Source: DASSTY01 sp035760645 (GTDB lineage Bacteria; Gemmatimonadota; Gemmatimonadetes; Gemmatimonadales; GWC2-71-9). From it: a DNA stretch of 64,000 bases. Shown here one piece after another: positions 33,746 to 42,805 of this stretch. Position numbers and translations under genes: made by a program. Each line of letters begins with the position of its first letter. Within the stretch, counting starts at the first letter, position 1. The notes under the pieces are model-generated. The model did not search any database, was not told the DNA's origin, and was given only the letters and a program-made list of their open reading frames with translations. The stretch spans positions 1 to 64,000 of the forward strand of contig DASTSO010000099.1 in assembly GCA_035760645.1 (NCBI GenBank), written 5' to 3'.

Positions 33746-35014
33746 CCCCCTCCCGAACCGCTCCCGCGCCGCGCGCTCGAGCGCCTCGCGGTGGTCGGGG
33801 TGCGCCACCTCGATGAGCGCGCGGGCGCGCTGGCGCAGGTTGCGGCCGTAGAGATAGGCGGCGCCGTACTCGGTGACGACCCAATGGACGTGCGCCCGGG
33901 TCGTCACCACCCCCGCCCCGGGCCGCAGCAGCGCCACGATGCGCGACTCGCCGCGGCGGGTCGTGCTGGGGAGGGCCAGGATCGGCTTCCCGCCCGGCGA
34001 GAGCGCCGCGCCCCGGATGAAGTCCATCTGCCCGCCCACCCCCGAGAACTGCCGGGTCCCGATCGAGTCGGCCACGACCTGGCCGGTGAGGTCGATCTCG
34101 ATCGCGCTGTTGATCGCCGTGACCTTCGGGTTGCGGCGGATGGTGGCGGTGTCGTTCACGTAGTCGGCGCCGAGCATGACGACCTGCGGGTTGTCGTCCA
34201 CGAAGTCGTAGAGCCGGCGCGAGCCGAGGACGAAGGCGGCGACGAGCTTGCCGGGATGCGACCGCTTCTGGGTGTTGGTGATCACCCCACAGCGCACGAG
34301 CTCGATCACCCCGTCGGAGAACATCTCGCTGTGGATGCCGAGGTCGCGGTGGTCCGCGAGCCCCGCGAGGACGGCGTCGGGGATGGAGCCGATCCCGAGC
34401 TGCAGCGTGGCGCCGTCCTCGACGAGGGCCGAGACGTGCCGGCCGATGGCGCGCTCGACCTCGGTGAGCGGCGCGGGCCGGCGCTCCGGGAGCTCGTAGT
34501 CCACTTCGACCGCGAGGTCGATGCGGCTCGCCGGCACGAGCGCGTCGCCATGGGTGCGCGGCATGCGCGGGTTGATCTCGGCCACCACCGTGCGCGCCGT
34601 CTCGACCGCGGCGCGCGAGACGTCGACCGACACGCCCAGGGTGCAGAAGCCATGGCGGTCGGGCGGCGAGACCTGCACCAGCGCGACGTCGAGCGGCAGC
34701 AGGCCCCGGCGGAAGAGGGCCGGGACCTCGCTCAGGAAGATCGGGATGTAGTCAGCGTCCCCTGCGGCCACGGCGTCGCGCACGTTGGCGCCGACGAAGA
34801 AGGCGTTGGTCCGGAAGCTCTCCCGCAGCGCCGGCGCGGCGTAGGGCGCCGGGCCCTCGGTGTGCAGGTGGCAGAGCTCGACGTCCCGCAGCTCGCCCGA
34901 CCGGGCGGCGAGCGCCGCGACGAGCCGCTGCGGCGCCGCCGCCACCGAGTGGACGAACACCCGATCCCCCGACTTCACCGCTCCCACCGCCGACGCCGCA
35001 TCCACCAGCCGCAT
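33743..35014 (-). CDS. Acetyl-CoA hydrolase/transferase family protein
   Basis: 423 residues of the Cat1/4-hydroxybutyrate CoA-transferase family. Features include the start SGDRVFVHSVAAAPQRLV, ELCHLHTEGPAPY, QVSPPDRHGFCTLGVSVD, ATLQLGIGSIPDAVL, the GIHSEMFSDG motif with the catalytic glutamate that forms the CoA thioester, and GTRQFSGVGGQMDFIRGA. It transfers CoA between short-chain acids or hydrolyses acetyl-CoA; the exact acid is unclear. The ATG at 35014 is chosen for the strong GGAGGAGGA just upstream. It is convergent with ychF. Confidence 0.94.
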   Translation of the reverse strand: MRLVDAASAVGAVKSGDRVFVHSVAAAPQRLVAALAARSGELRDVELCHLHTEGPAPYAAPALRESFRTNAFFVGANVRDAVAAGDADYIPIFLSEVPALFRRGLLPLDVALVQVSPPDRHGFCTLGVSVDVSRAAVETARTVVAEINPRMPRTHGDALVPASRIDLAVEVDYELPERRPAPLTEVERAIGRHVSALVEDGATLQLGIGSIPDAVLAGLADHRDLGIHSEMFSDGVIELVRCGVITNTQKRSHPGKLVAAFVLGSRRLYDFVDDNPQVVMLGADYVNDTATIRRNPKVTAINSAIEIDLTGQVVADSIGTRQFSGVGGQMDFIRGAALSPGGKPILALPSTTRRGESRIVALLRPGAGVVTTRAHVHWVVTEYGAAYLYGRNLRQRARALIEVAHPDHREALERAARERFGRG

Positions 35015-35080
35015 CCGTCCTCCTCCGGGTTCGTGGTCTCCCAATCCTAACCCCACCCGCCACCACCCCGGGCGCCCCGC

Positions 35081-35113
35081 TCCCGCCGTCCCGCCCGTTC
35101 CCGCCGTCCCGCC
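35081..35113. repeat. Two direct copies of the TCCCGCCGTCCCGCC repeat upstream of rpsF
   Basis: Two CGTCCCGC-type copies, at about 35081-35095 and 35098-35113, lie between the divergent CoA-transferase and rpsF genes. Unlike most others they are near gene starts, not stops. An AT-rich TATTTT at 35139-35144 follows and could be an rpsF -10 element, but no -35 is evident. Confidence 0.75.
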
Positions 35114-35216
35114 CCTACCATCTCCCCCCGATCCCGGCTATTTTCAAGGGCTTCACAAATTTCTCCTCCTCGGCCCCACACCAGGGCCGGGGCCACTTGG
35201 TCCAAAGGACGGTGTC

Positions 35217-35555
35217 ATGACCCGCCAGTACGAGGTGGTCTACATCTTCGACAGTGCGCTCGAAGAGTCGGCCATCAACGAGCGCCTGGAGCGCTTCCAC
35301 GGCCTCATCAAGCAGGACGACGCGACCCCCGACGTGAATCACTGGGGCAAGCGCACCCTGGCCTATCCCATCAAGAAGCACGAGACCGGCTACTACGTCG
35401 TCGCCAAGGTCGAGACCGACCCGGCGGCGCTGCCGGAGTTCGAGCGTGCCATCAAGCTCGACGAGGGTGTGCTGCGCCACCTGGTCGTCGTGAACGAGGG
35501 CGCCCAGCCGGTGCCCCCGACCGAGCGCAAGAGCGACGAGGAGGACGAGGACTGA
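35217..35555 (+). CDS. rpsF: 30S ribosomal protein S6
   Basis: 112 residues, RNA-binding ferredoxin-like fold. The sequence TRQYEVVYIFDSALEE, the WGKRTLAYPIKKHETGYYVVAKVE central strands, and FERAIKLDEGVLRHLVV are typical. The acidic, disordered C-terminus is usual. S6 binds S18 on the 30S platform, and the S18 gene follows with the stop and start sharing one base (TGATG). The ATG at 35217 has AAGGA about 8 bases upstream. Confidence 0.97.
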   Translation: MTRQYEVVYIFDSALEESAINERLERFHGLIKQDDATPDVNHWGKRTLAYPIKKHETGYYVVAKVETDPAALPEFERAIKLDEGVLRHLVVVNEGAQPVPPTERKSDEEDED

Positions 35556-35776
35556 TGCGACGCCCTGCGAAGACCTGCGCCATCTGCGAGTCCGGCGTGC
35601 GGGTCGTGGACTACAAGGACGAGCGGACCCTGAGCCGGTTCCTGACCGAGCGCGGCAAGATCCTGCCCAGCCGGCTGAGCGGCACCTGCGCCCGGCACCA
35701 GCGGCAGCTGAGCACCGCCATCAAGCGGGCGCGTGAGCTGGCGCTGATCCCCTACATCAAGGGCTACGGCGGCTGA
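35555..35776 (+). CDS. rpsR: 30S ribosomal protein S18
   Basis: 73 residues. The hallmark VDYKDERTLSRFLTERGKILPSRLSGTCARHQRQLSTAIKRARELALIPY region is present in full. The N-terminus CAICESG with the later C-ARH suggests a zinc-binding (C+) form. The start overlaps rpsF by one base, giving tightly coupled, equal expression of the S6:S18 pair. Confidence 0.98.
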   Translation: MRRPAKTCAICESGVRVVDYKDERTLSRFLTERGKILPSRLSGTCARHQRQLSTAIKRARELALIPYIKGYGG

Positions 35777-35823
35777 CGGCGCGCCCCGCGGCGCCCCCCC
35801 GGGGGCGCCGCACACCCTGGGGG

Positions 35824-36732
35824 ATGGCACTCCTCCTCCTGGGCCTTCTCCTCTCCGCCCCGGGCTTCGTCCTGGGACCGCTGGCCGGGCTCCTCGTGTT
35901 GTCCCGGCCGGCGTCGCTTCGGGAGTGGCTCTGGCTCGCCATTGCCGCGGCCGGGGCCGGATGGGCGCTCCAGGTGCCCGGCACCCTCTCGACCGCGGTG
36001 ACCCACAGCGCCGCGGTGCTCGTCACCGGTGCCTTTCTCGCTCTCACCCTCTGGCGGCCGATGCCGGTCTTCCGGCGGGCGGTGCTGGCCGTGACGGCGG
36101 CCGCCGCGGCGCTGGTGCTCTGGTGCGCGGTCTACGGGGTGAGCTGGAGCCGGATCCAGCAGGCGGAGCGGGCCGAGTGGTCCGCCTGGCGCACGGCGGT
36201 CGTGGCGCAGGTGCGGGCCCAGAGCCCGCCGCAGGACCGGGAGACGCGCGAGCGGGTCGAGGAGCTCGCGGGCCAGATGGCCGAGTCGGCTCCCCCGCTC
36301 TTCCCCGGCCTCCTCGCCCTCGGCGCCCTGCTCGGCGTGGTGACGGCCTGCGGCTGGTACGACCGGATCGCGCGGCGGCGGCACGTGGGGCCGCCGCTCG
36401 GGCGCCTGGCGGACTTCCGCTTCAGCGACCACGCGACCTGGGCGCTGATCGCGGCGCTCGCGCTGGTGCTGGTGCCGGGGCCGCCGGCGCTGGCGGGCGT
36501 GGGACGCAACCTGCTGCTCGTCATGCTGGTGCTCTACGCGCTCCGCGGGCTCGGCGTCCTCCGCCACGCCAGCGAGCGGGTGCCGCGGCGGGTGGTGGTC
36601 GCCCTGGGCGTGATCGCGTTCTTCATGCTGCCCTTCGCGGCGAGCGGGCTCGTCTTGCTCGGACTCGCCGATACGTGGATAGATTTCAGACGGCGCCTGG
36701 CGCCGTCCTCACCCGGAGGAGTGGACCGATGA
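35824..36732 (+). CDS. DUF2232 (YybS-like) membrane protein
   Basis: 302 residues with about eight hydrophobic segments. This is an inner-membrane protein of the DUF2232 type, which often lies between rpsR and rplI. A soluble helical loop (about residues 115-155, with QQAERAEWSAWRTAVVAQ) splits the membrane segments. The C-terminal FFMLPFAASGLVLLGLADTWIDFRRRL is characteristic of the family. Function is unknown. The stop overlaps the rplI start by 4 bases, so it is part of the ribosomal operon. Confidence 0.88.
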   Translation: MALLLLGLLLSAPGFVLGPLAGLLVLSRPASLREWLWLAIAAAGAGWALQVPGTLSTAVTHSAAVLVTGAFLALTLWRPMPVFRRAVLAVTAAAAALVLWCAVYGVSWSRIQQAERAEWSAWRTAVVAQVRAQSPPQDRETRERVEELAGQMAESAPPLFPGLLALGALLGVVTACGWYDRIARRRHVGPPLGRLADFRFSDHATWALIAALALVLVPGPPALAGVGRNLLLVMLVLYALRGLGVLRHASERVPRRVVVALGVIAFFMLPFAASGLVLLGLADTWIDFRRRLAPSSPGGVDR

Positions 36733-37175
36733 TGGAAGTGATCCTTCGCGACAACGTGCCGAACCTCGGCAAGGCCGGCGACCTCGTGCGGGTCAAGCCG
36801 GGCTACGCCCGCAACTTCCTGCTCCCGCGCGGCCTCGCCTACGAGGCGAGCGAGGGCAACAAGAAGCGCATCGCCGCCGAGCAGAAGGCCAAGTCGGCCC
36901 GGGCCGAGCAGGAGAAGGCCGAGGCGCAGGCGCTGGCCGGCCGGCTCGGCCAGGCGAGCGTGACGCTCACCGGCAAGGCCGGCGAGGAGGGCAAGCTCTT
37001 CGGCTCGATCACCGCCCAGGACATCGCGGGCGCGCTCGAGGCGCAGGGGCTGCCGGTGGACCGCCGCCGCATCGAGCTCGACCAGCCGATCAAGACGCTG
37101 GGCTTCCACTCGGTCGCCGTCCGCCTCCACCCGGAGGTCCAGGCCGAGGTGCGCGTCAACGTCGTCGCGGAATGA
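36729..37175 (+). CDS. rplI: 50S ribosomal protein L9
   Basis: 148 residues. The N-terminal globular domain MEVILRDNVPNLGKAGDLV and the signature VKPGYARNFLLPRGLA are followed by the long connecting helix (about 45-80), then a C-terminal domain with GKLFGSITAQDIAGAL. The start is either the first of two adjacent ATGs (36729), which overlaps the DUF2232 stop, or the second (36732). GGAGG lies about 9 bases before the first. Confidence 0.97.
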   Translation: MMEVILRDNVPNLGKAGDLVRVKPGYARNFLLPRGLAYEASEGNKKRIAAEQKAKSARAEQEKAEAQALAGRLGQASVTLTGKAGEEGKLFGSITAQDIAGALEAQGLPVDRRRIELDQPIKTLGFHSVAVRLHPEVQAEVRVNVVAE

Positions 37176-37209
37176 GCGCGGCGCCGTCCCCCTTCGCCTC
37201 CGAAGCCCC

Positions 37210-39084
37210 GTGACGGTCGGGATCTCGTACGTCGATGGTCCGCGCCTCGCCCGATCGCTGTTCGCCGCCGCCGACTGGGTGGCGGCGGGGCGGGACGAGA
37301 TCAACCGGATCAACGTCTTTCCGGTCCCCGACGGGGATACCGGCACCAATTTCAGTCTGACCCTGCGCGCCGTCGCCGATGCCCTCCGGGCACTCGGCGA
37401 CGCGCCGCTTCCGGAGACCGCCCGCACCGCCGCCCGCGCCGCCGTTCTCGGCGCCCGCGGGAATTCCGGGATGATGCTGGCCCACTTCCTCATGGGCTTC
37501 AGCGAGGGGCTCGACGGCCGCGCCACGGCCACCGTCCCCGACATCGCCCGGGCCATCCGGCAGGGCGCGCTGCAGCTCGAGCAGTCCCTCGACGAGCCGC
37601 GGGAGGGCACGATCCTCACCGTGGCGCGCGAGGCGGCCGGGGCGGCCGAGCGCCTGGCGCGCGGGGAGCCGGACATCGGCGCCTTCATGCGCCGGCTGCT
37701 GGCCGAGGGCGAGGTCTCGCTGGCGCGAACCCCCGAGCTCATGGCGGTGCTCAAGGAGGCGGGCGTCGTGGACGCCGGCGGCAAGGGCTTCGTGCGCATG
37801 ATCGAGGGCGTGGTCCGCTTCATCGAGGGCGACCCGATCCTGCCGATGGACACGGCCGAGTGGCGGGCGGCCGCGGCCGAGCGGGCGCCGGCCGCGCATG
37901 TGGACGTGGCCGCCGAGCGCGACTTTCAGTACTGCACCGAGGTGCTGGTGCGGGGCGAGGCGCTCCCGCCCGCCAACGAGGTGCGCCAGGCGATGCACGC
38001 CTTCGGCGGCTCGGTCGTCGTGGCCGCGATGGGCGACATCCTCAAGGTGCATGTGCACACGGACACCCCCGAGGCCGTCTTTACCTACGCGGCTCGCTGG
38101 GGGACGATCGAGAAGACCAAGGCCGACGACATGCGCGAGCAGCACCGGCTCCTCGCGCACGACGACCGCCGCCCGGTGGCGGTGGTCACCGACAGCTCGG
38201 CCGACCTCCCCGATAGTGTGCTCGACCGGCACCGGATCGCCCTCGTGCCGCTCCAGGTGGTCTTCCCCGACCGGACCTACCAGGACCGCCTCGAGCTCAA
38301 GCCGCAGGAGTTCTACCGGCTCCTGCGGACCGCGAAGGAGCTCCCGACCACGAGCCAGCCCACGCCGGGCGACTTCGTGCGGGTCTTCCGGGGCGCGACG
38401 CAGGAGGCGGAGGAGATCGTCGCCGTGCTCCTGTCGGCGGCGCTGAGCGGCACCTATCAGAGCGCGCTCGCGGCGGTCAAGGCGGCGGGGCTCGAGCGGG
38501 TGCGGGTGGTGGACAGCGGGAGCGCGAGCCTCGGGGTCGGGATGCTGGCGCTCCGCGGCGCGGAGCTCGCCGAGTCGGGGTGGCGCGCGGCCGAGATCGC
38601 GGCCGAGCTGGAGCGGGTCAAGGCGCAATCGGGGATGTTCCTGACGGTGGACCGCTACGACAACCTCCTGCGCTCGGGCCGGGTGACGCGCGGCAAGGCG
38701 TGGCTCGCCGGGATGCTCGACGTGAAGCCGATCCTGAGCCTCGACCGCGGCGGGCGGGTGGTGCCGATCGACCGGGTGCGCGGACGGGACAACGTGGTGC
38801 CCCGGGTGCTGTCGCTGCTGGAGAAGCGGCTGACCCCCCGCCCCAAGGTGGTGCGCTTCGGCGTGGCGCACGCCGACGCCCCCGAGGTGGCCGAGCGGGT
38901 GCGGAACGCCCTGGTGGCGGCCTACCGCCCGCGCGACTGCTTCGTGACGCTCGCCACCGGGGTGCTCGGCACCCACGTGGGCGAGGGCGCCTGGGGAGTC
39001 TTCTACCAGGTCGAGGACGGGACGCCGACCCGGCTCGACCACGGCCGCGTCGAGGACGCAGGCGGTGACGCCCGTGAGACGTGA
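37210..39084 (+). CDS. DAK2-DegV fusion: FakA-like kinase joined to FakB-like fatty-acid-binding domain
   Basis: 624 residues. The N-terminal DhaL/DAK2 domain (about 1-200) has FPVPDGDTGTNF and GARGNSGMML for ATP-Mg binding. The FakA middle domain (about 235-315) has DFQYCTEVLV and ILKVHVHTDTPEAVF. From about residue 320 a DegV domain begins VAVVTDSSADLP. It has TSQPTPGDF, LSAALSGTYQSA and VRVVDSGSASLGVG, which bind the fatty-acid carboxylate in FakB proteins. Normally FakA and FakB are separate and together phosphorylate exogenous fatty acids. Here they form one chain, and the FakA C-terminal domain appears replaced by DegV. GTG start. It overlaps rsfS by 20 bases. Confidence 0.93.
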   Translation: MTVGISYVDGPRLARSLFAAADWVAAGRDEINRINVFPVPDGDTGTNFSLTLRAVADALRALGDAPLPETARTAARAAVLGARGNSGMMLAHFLMGFSEGLDGRATATVPDIARAIRQGALQLEQSLDEPREGTILTVAREAAGAAERLARGEPDIGAFMRRLLAEGEVSLARTPELMAVLKEAGVVDAGGKGFVRMIEGVVRFIEGDPILPMDTAEWRAAAAERAPAAHVDVAAERDFQYCTEVLVRGEALPPANEVRQAMHAFGGSVVVAAMGDILKVHVHTDTPEAVFTYAARWGTIEKTKADDMREQHRLLAHDDRRPVAVVTDSSADLPDSVLDRHRIALVPLQVVFPDRTYQDRLELKPQEFYRLLRTAKELPTTSQPTPGDFVRVFRGATQEAEEIVAVLLSAALSGTYQSALAAVKAAGLERVRVVDSGSASLGVGMLALRGAELAESGWRAAEIAAELERVKAQSGMFLTVDRYDNLLRSGRVTRGKAWLAGMLDVKPILSLDRGGRVVPIDRVRGRDNVVPRVLSLLEKRLTPRPKVVRFGVAHADAPEVAERVRNALVAAYRPRDCFVTLATGVLGTHVGEGAWGVFYQVEDGTPTRLDHGRVEDAGGDARET

Positions 39085-39436
39085 TCCCCGGCTCCCCGAG
39101 GCGCTCCGGGCGGCGATCGAGGCGATCCGGGACCTGAAGGGCAACGACGTCGTGGTGCTCGACCTGCGCGGGCTCAACGATGCGACCGACTTCTTTGTAA
39201 TCGCCTCGGGGACCTCCGATGCGCACGTGCGCGGCCTCGCCGAGTCGGTGATGGCCAAGCTGGACCGCCGGGGGGTCGGCACCCACCACGTCGAGGGTCT
39301 CGTCGGCGGCCGCTGGGTGCTCCTCGATTTCGTGGACTTCGTCGTCCACCTCTTTCACCCGGAGCAGCGGTCCTTCTACCAGCTCGAGCGCCTGTGGAGC
39401 GACGCCCCGGAGCTGCTGATCCCGTCCTCCGCGTAG
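39065..39436 (+). CDS. rsfS: Ribosomal silencing factor RsfS
   Basis: 123 residues of the RsfS/Iojap family, which binds L14 and blocks subunit joining during starvation. Motifs are LKGNDVVVLDLRGLNDATDFFVIASGTSDAHVRGLAESV, then HHVEGLVGGRWVLLDFVDFVVHLFHPEQRSFYQLERLW, a full-length match. GTG start at 39065 or 39074, both inside the 3' end of the preceding gene, which points to coupled translation. Confidence 0.96.
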   Translation: MTPVRRDPRLPEALRAAIEAIRDLKGNDVVVLDLRGLNDATDFFVIASGTSDAHVRGLAESVMAKLDRRGVGTHHVEGLVGGRWVLLDFVDFVVHLFHPEQRSFYQLERLWSDAPELLIPSSA

Positions 39437-39444
39437 GAGTGCGT

Positions 39445-42400
39445 ATGCGTCGTCGTCTCGGTCTGGCAGTCGTCGCGGCCACCCTCGTCGGGGTGGCCGC
39501 GCCGCGCCCGGCCACGGCCCAGTACTTCGGCCAGAACAAGGTCCAGTACAGCACGTTCGAGTTCAAGGTCATCCAGACCGAGCACTTCGACGTGCACTTC
39601 TACGAGCAGGAGCGCGCGGCGGCGCTGGACGTGGCCCGCATGGCCGAGCGCTCGTACGCGCAGCTCTCGCGGGTGCTCAACCACCAGTTCCGCGAGCGCA
39701 AGCCGATCATCGTCTACGCCTCGCACGCCGACTTCGTGCAGACCAACGCCACCCCGGGCGAGGTGGGCGAGGGCACCGGCGGCTTCACCGACTTTCTCAA
39801 GCATCGGAACATCTTCCCGCTGACCGGCTCGTACCGGGACAACGAGGAGGTGCTGATGCACGAGATGGTGCACCAGTTCCAGTACGACATCTGGTCGCGC
39901 GGGCGCGCGGGCGCGGGCATCGCCACGATCGTCGCGGTGAACCCGCCGCTCTGGTTCGTCGAGGGCATGGCCGCCTACCTCTCGCGCGGCCCGTACGACC
40001 CCGAGACGGCGATGTGGCTGCGGGACGCGGTGCTGGAGGACAAGCTCCCCACGATCGCGCAGCTCACCGACGACCCGCGGATCTTCCCCTATCGCTTCGG
40101 CCAGGCGCTGATGAGCTACATCGGCGAGCGCTGGGGCGACGAGGCGATCGGCGCCGTGCTCGCCGGCACGATGAACGGCGGCCTCGAGGGCGCGGTGCGC
40201 CGGGTGCTGGGGCTCACCCTCGACCAGCTCTCCGAGCAGTGGCGCAACGCCGTGCGCCAGCAGTACCTCCCCGAGCTCGGCAGCAAGGTGAAGGCGGCCG
40301 CGATCGCGCAGCCGCTGCTGACCGAGAAGCAGTCGGACGGCACGCTGCACCTGGCGCCCGCGATGTCGCCCGACGGGTCGCAGGTGGCCTACTTCAGCGA
40401 GGGAAACTTCTACTTCGTCGACCTCTACCTGGCCGACGGCGTCACCGGCAAGCGCAAGCGGCGGCTCTTCAAGTCCACCTTCAGCAGCAACTACGAGACG
40501 TTCCGCTTCATCAACTCGCAGGCGAACTGGTCGCCCGACGGGCAGTATCTCGCCTTCGCCGGCAAGCGCGGCGCCACGGACGAGATCATCATCCTCGACG
40601 TGAAGCGCAACAAGCAGGTCGGCCGCATCCGCGTCCAGGTGCCGGACGCGAACGGGCGGATGCGCACGCTGAACGGCGTCACCACCCCGGCCTGGAGCCC
40701 CGACGGGAAGCAGATCGTCTTCACGGGCTACGACGGCGGGCTCTCGGACCTCTTCGTCGTGAACCGCGACGGCACCAACCTGCGGCGCCTGACGAACGAC
40801 AAGTACGCCGACCTCCACCCGGTGTGGTCGCCCGACGGGCGCTACCTCGCTTTCACCACCGACCGCGGGCCGAAGACCGACTTCCAGACGCTCACCTTCG
40901 GCAACATGCGGATCGCGCTCTACGACCTCGAGACCGGGGCGATCCGGCCGCTCGAGCACATGGACGTGGGCCGCAACGTGAGCCCGCAGTGGTCGCCCGA
41001 CGGGAAGGCGATCGCGTTCGTCTCCGACCGCACGGGCGTCAGCAACGTCTACGTCCTGGAGCTCGAGCGGAACCAGCTCTTCCAGATCACCGACCTCTTC
41101 ACCGGGGCCGCCGGGATCACGACGCTCTCGCCCGTGCTCTCCTGGGCGCAAGGCGCCGACCGGCTCGCCTTCGTCTACTACGAGGACGGGAAGTACGACG
41201 TGTACACCCTGGCGCATCCGCGCCAGATGGAGCGGCGGCCCTGGACGCCGGCCGACGCCGACAGCGCCAAGGTGCTCGCCACCACCGCCGCCGAGCCCGC
41301 GACGCCGGCGGCGGCCGCGGCGCCCGCCCCCAGCGCGCAGGTGGGCGCGGGCGGCACGATCTACCGCACCCCGCAGGGCTTCCGGGCCGCCGACTCGGTG
41401 CCCACCCCCGCCCCGGGCGACACGACCCGGCCGCCGGCGCCGGTATCGATCGCGGCGCTGCTCGACTCGACCACGCTCGCCCTGCCCGACACCAGCGAGT
41501 TCGCGATCCACGACTACCACGTCCGCTTCACGCCGGACTACGTGGCGCGGCCCTCGATCGGCTACGTGCGCGACAACTTCGGGCGCGGCGTCTTCGGCGG
41601 CAGCACGATCTCGCTGAGCGACATCCTGGGCAACCAGCAGCTCATCTTCTCGGGCTACATCAACGGGCGGATCACCGAGGCGCAGGTGCTGGCGGCCTAC
41701 GCCAACCTGAGCCACCGGATGAACTACGCGGTCGGCATCACCCAGGACCCGTACTACTTCCTCGAGCCCAGCGAGATCCGGCCCGACCCCCAGGTGCCGG
41801 GCGGCGCGGAGTTCGTCTCGAACTTCCGCCGGATCGTCATCCGCTCGGCCTTCGCCCAGGCGTCGTATCCGTTCAGCCGCTTCCAGCGCGTCGAGCTGGC
41901 CGCGCGGGCGGCGAACGTGAGCGACGACATCCTCAGCCTCGTCGAGCCCTACGACCCGGCGAGCGGCCTCTACACGCGCGACCCGTTCGAGGAGTCGAGC
42001 AACGGGACGAACGTCAGCTACGTGCAGCCCTCGCTCGCCCTGGTCTACGACAACACGCTCTTCGGCTACGTCGGCCCGTTCTTCGGGCGGCGCTACCGCT
42101 TCGAGATCTCGCAGAACATCGGCGGCTGGCGCTTCACCCAGCTGCTGGGCGACTACCGGCGCTACGACCGCATCGTCGGGCCCGTCGTGCTCGCGACCCG
42201 CGGGCTCTACTTCGGCCGCATCGGCCGTGACGCCGACGAGTTCCGGCTCTTCCTCGGCCAGTCCGACCTGCTGCGCGGCAACACCTCGGGGAGCTATTTC
42301 CGCCACGAGTGCCAGACGCTGAGCGACGTGGGCACCGAGACCGGCTGCGCCGCGCTCGACCGGCTGATCGGCACCCAGCTCGCCGTGGCCTCGGCCGAGG

Positions 42401-42678
42401 TGCGCTTCCCGCTCCTGCCGCAGAAGTGGATGATCCTCCCGCTCGAGGGGGCCCTCTTCTACGACGTCGGCGTGACCTGGGACGCGAACAGCACGGTGAA
42501 GCTGAGCCGCGCCCCGGGCGACGACCCCCTCAAGGTCCGCACCCCGCTCCAGACCGTGGGCACCTCGATCCGTACGAACCTCTTCGGCTTCGTGGTCGCG
42601 CGCTTCGATTACTCCTTCCCGCTCCACCGCCCGGGGGTAAAGGGGTACTGGACGATCAGCCTGGGGCCGACGTTCTAG
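39445..42678 (+). CDS. Exported protein: HExxH peptidase-like domain, TolB-type propeller, outer-membrane barrel
   Basis: 1077 residues with a signal peptide (about 1-25). Residues about 40-280 resemble a gluzincin (MA-like) peptidase: LMHEMVHQFQYD holds HExxH, and WFVEGMAAYLS about 35 residues later supplies the third zinc ligand. Residues about 300-600 contain at least five PD40/TolB blades (WSPDGQYLAFAG, WSPDGKQIVFTG, WSPDGRYLAFTT, WSPDGKAIAFVS). After a Pro/Ala linker, residues about 690-1077 are barrel-like strands ending WTISLGPTF, like BamA-family surface proteins. A role in processing outer-membrane or surface proteins is inferred. GGAG lies 5 bases before the ATG. Confidence 0.85.
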   Translation: MRRRLGLAVVAATLVGVAAPRPATAQYFGQNKVQYSTFEFKVIQTEHFDVHFYEQERAAALDVARMAERSYAQLSRVLNHQFRERKPIIVYASHADFVQTNATPGEVGEGTGGFTDFLKHRNIFPLTGSYRDNEEVLMHEMVHQFQYDIWSRGRAGAGIATIVAVNPPLWFVEGMAAYLSRGPYDPETAMWLRDAVLEDKLPTIAQLTDDPRIFPYRFGQALMSYIGERWGDEAIGAVLAGTMNGGLEGAVRRVLGLTLDQLSEQWRNAVRQQYLPELGSKVKAAAIAQPLLTEKQSDGTLHLAPAMSPDGSQVAYFSEGNFYFVDLYLADGVTGKRKRRLFKSTFSSNYETFRFINSQANWSPDGQYLAFAGKRGATDEIIILDVKRNKQVGRIRVQVPDANGRMRTLNGVTTPAWSPDGKQIVFTGYDGGLSDLFVVNRDGTNLRRLTNDKYADLHPVWSPDGRYLAFTTDRGPKTDFQTLTFGNMRIALYDLETGAIRPLEHMDVGRNVSPQWSPDGKAIAFVSDRTGVSNVYVLELERNQLFQITDLFTGAAGITTLSPVLSWAQGADRLAFVYYEDGKYDVYTLAHPRQMERRPWTPADADSAKVLATTAAEPATPAAAAAPAPSAQVGAGGTIYRTPQGFRAADSVPTPAPGDTTRPPAPVSIAALLDSTTLALPDTSEFAIHDYHVRFTPDYVARPSIGYVRDNFGRGVFGGSTISLSDILGNQQLIFSGYINGRITEAQVLAAYANLSHRMNYAVGITQDPYYFLEPSEIRPDPQVPGGAEFVSNFRRIVIRSAFAQASYPFSRFQRVELAARAANVSDDILSLVEPYDPASGLYTRDPFEESSNGTNVSYVQPSLALVYDNTLFGYVGPFFGRRYRFEISQNIGGWRFTQLLGDYRRYDRIVGPVVLATRGLYFGRIGRDADEFRLFLGQSDLLRGNTSGSYFRHECQTLSDVGTETGCAALDRLIGTQLAVASAEVRFPLLPQKWMILPLEGALFYDVGVTWDANSTVKLSRAPGDDPLKVRTPLQTVGTSIRTNLFGFVVARFDYSFPLHRPGVKGYWTISLGPTF

Positions 42679-42708
42679 GGCGGCACGGCGGGACACTCAT
42701 CACGCGAG

Positions 42709-42738
42709 CGAGCCTCCGGTACCCACACCGGAGGCTCG
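42709..42738 (+). terminator. Terminator after the peptidase/propeller/barrel gene
   Basis: A 12-bp perfect stem CGAGCCTCCGGT / ACCGGAGGCTCG with a 6-base loop, then TTCG. The same core forms the hairpin at 49744-49775. A degenerate GGCGGCACGGCGGGA begins at the stop codon upstream. Confidence 0.8.
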
Positions 42739-42751
42739 TTCGTCGGCGGAA

Positions 42752-42793
42752 CCTCCCGCCGTCCCGCCTCTCCCGCCGTCCCGCCCTCCCGCC
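42752..42793. repeat. CCTCCCGCCGTCCCGCC repeat block downstream of a terminator
   Basis: Two copies of CCTCCCGCCGTCCCGCC-type sequence followed by CCCTCCCGCC. They oppose the weaker GGCGGCACGGCGGGA arm that starts at the stop codon at 42676-42678. Confidence 0.75.
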
Positions 42794-42805
42794 TATTTTC
42801 CGTCC

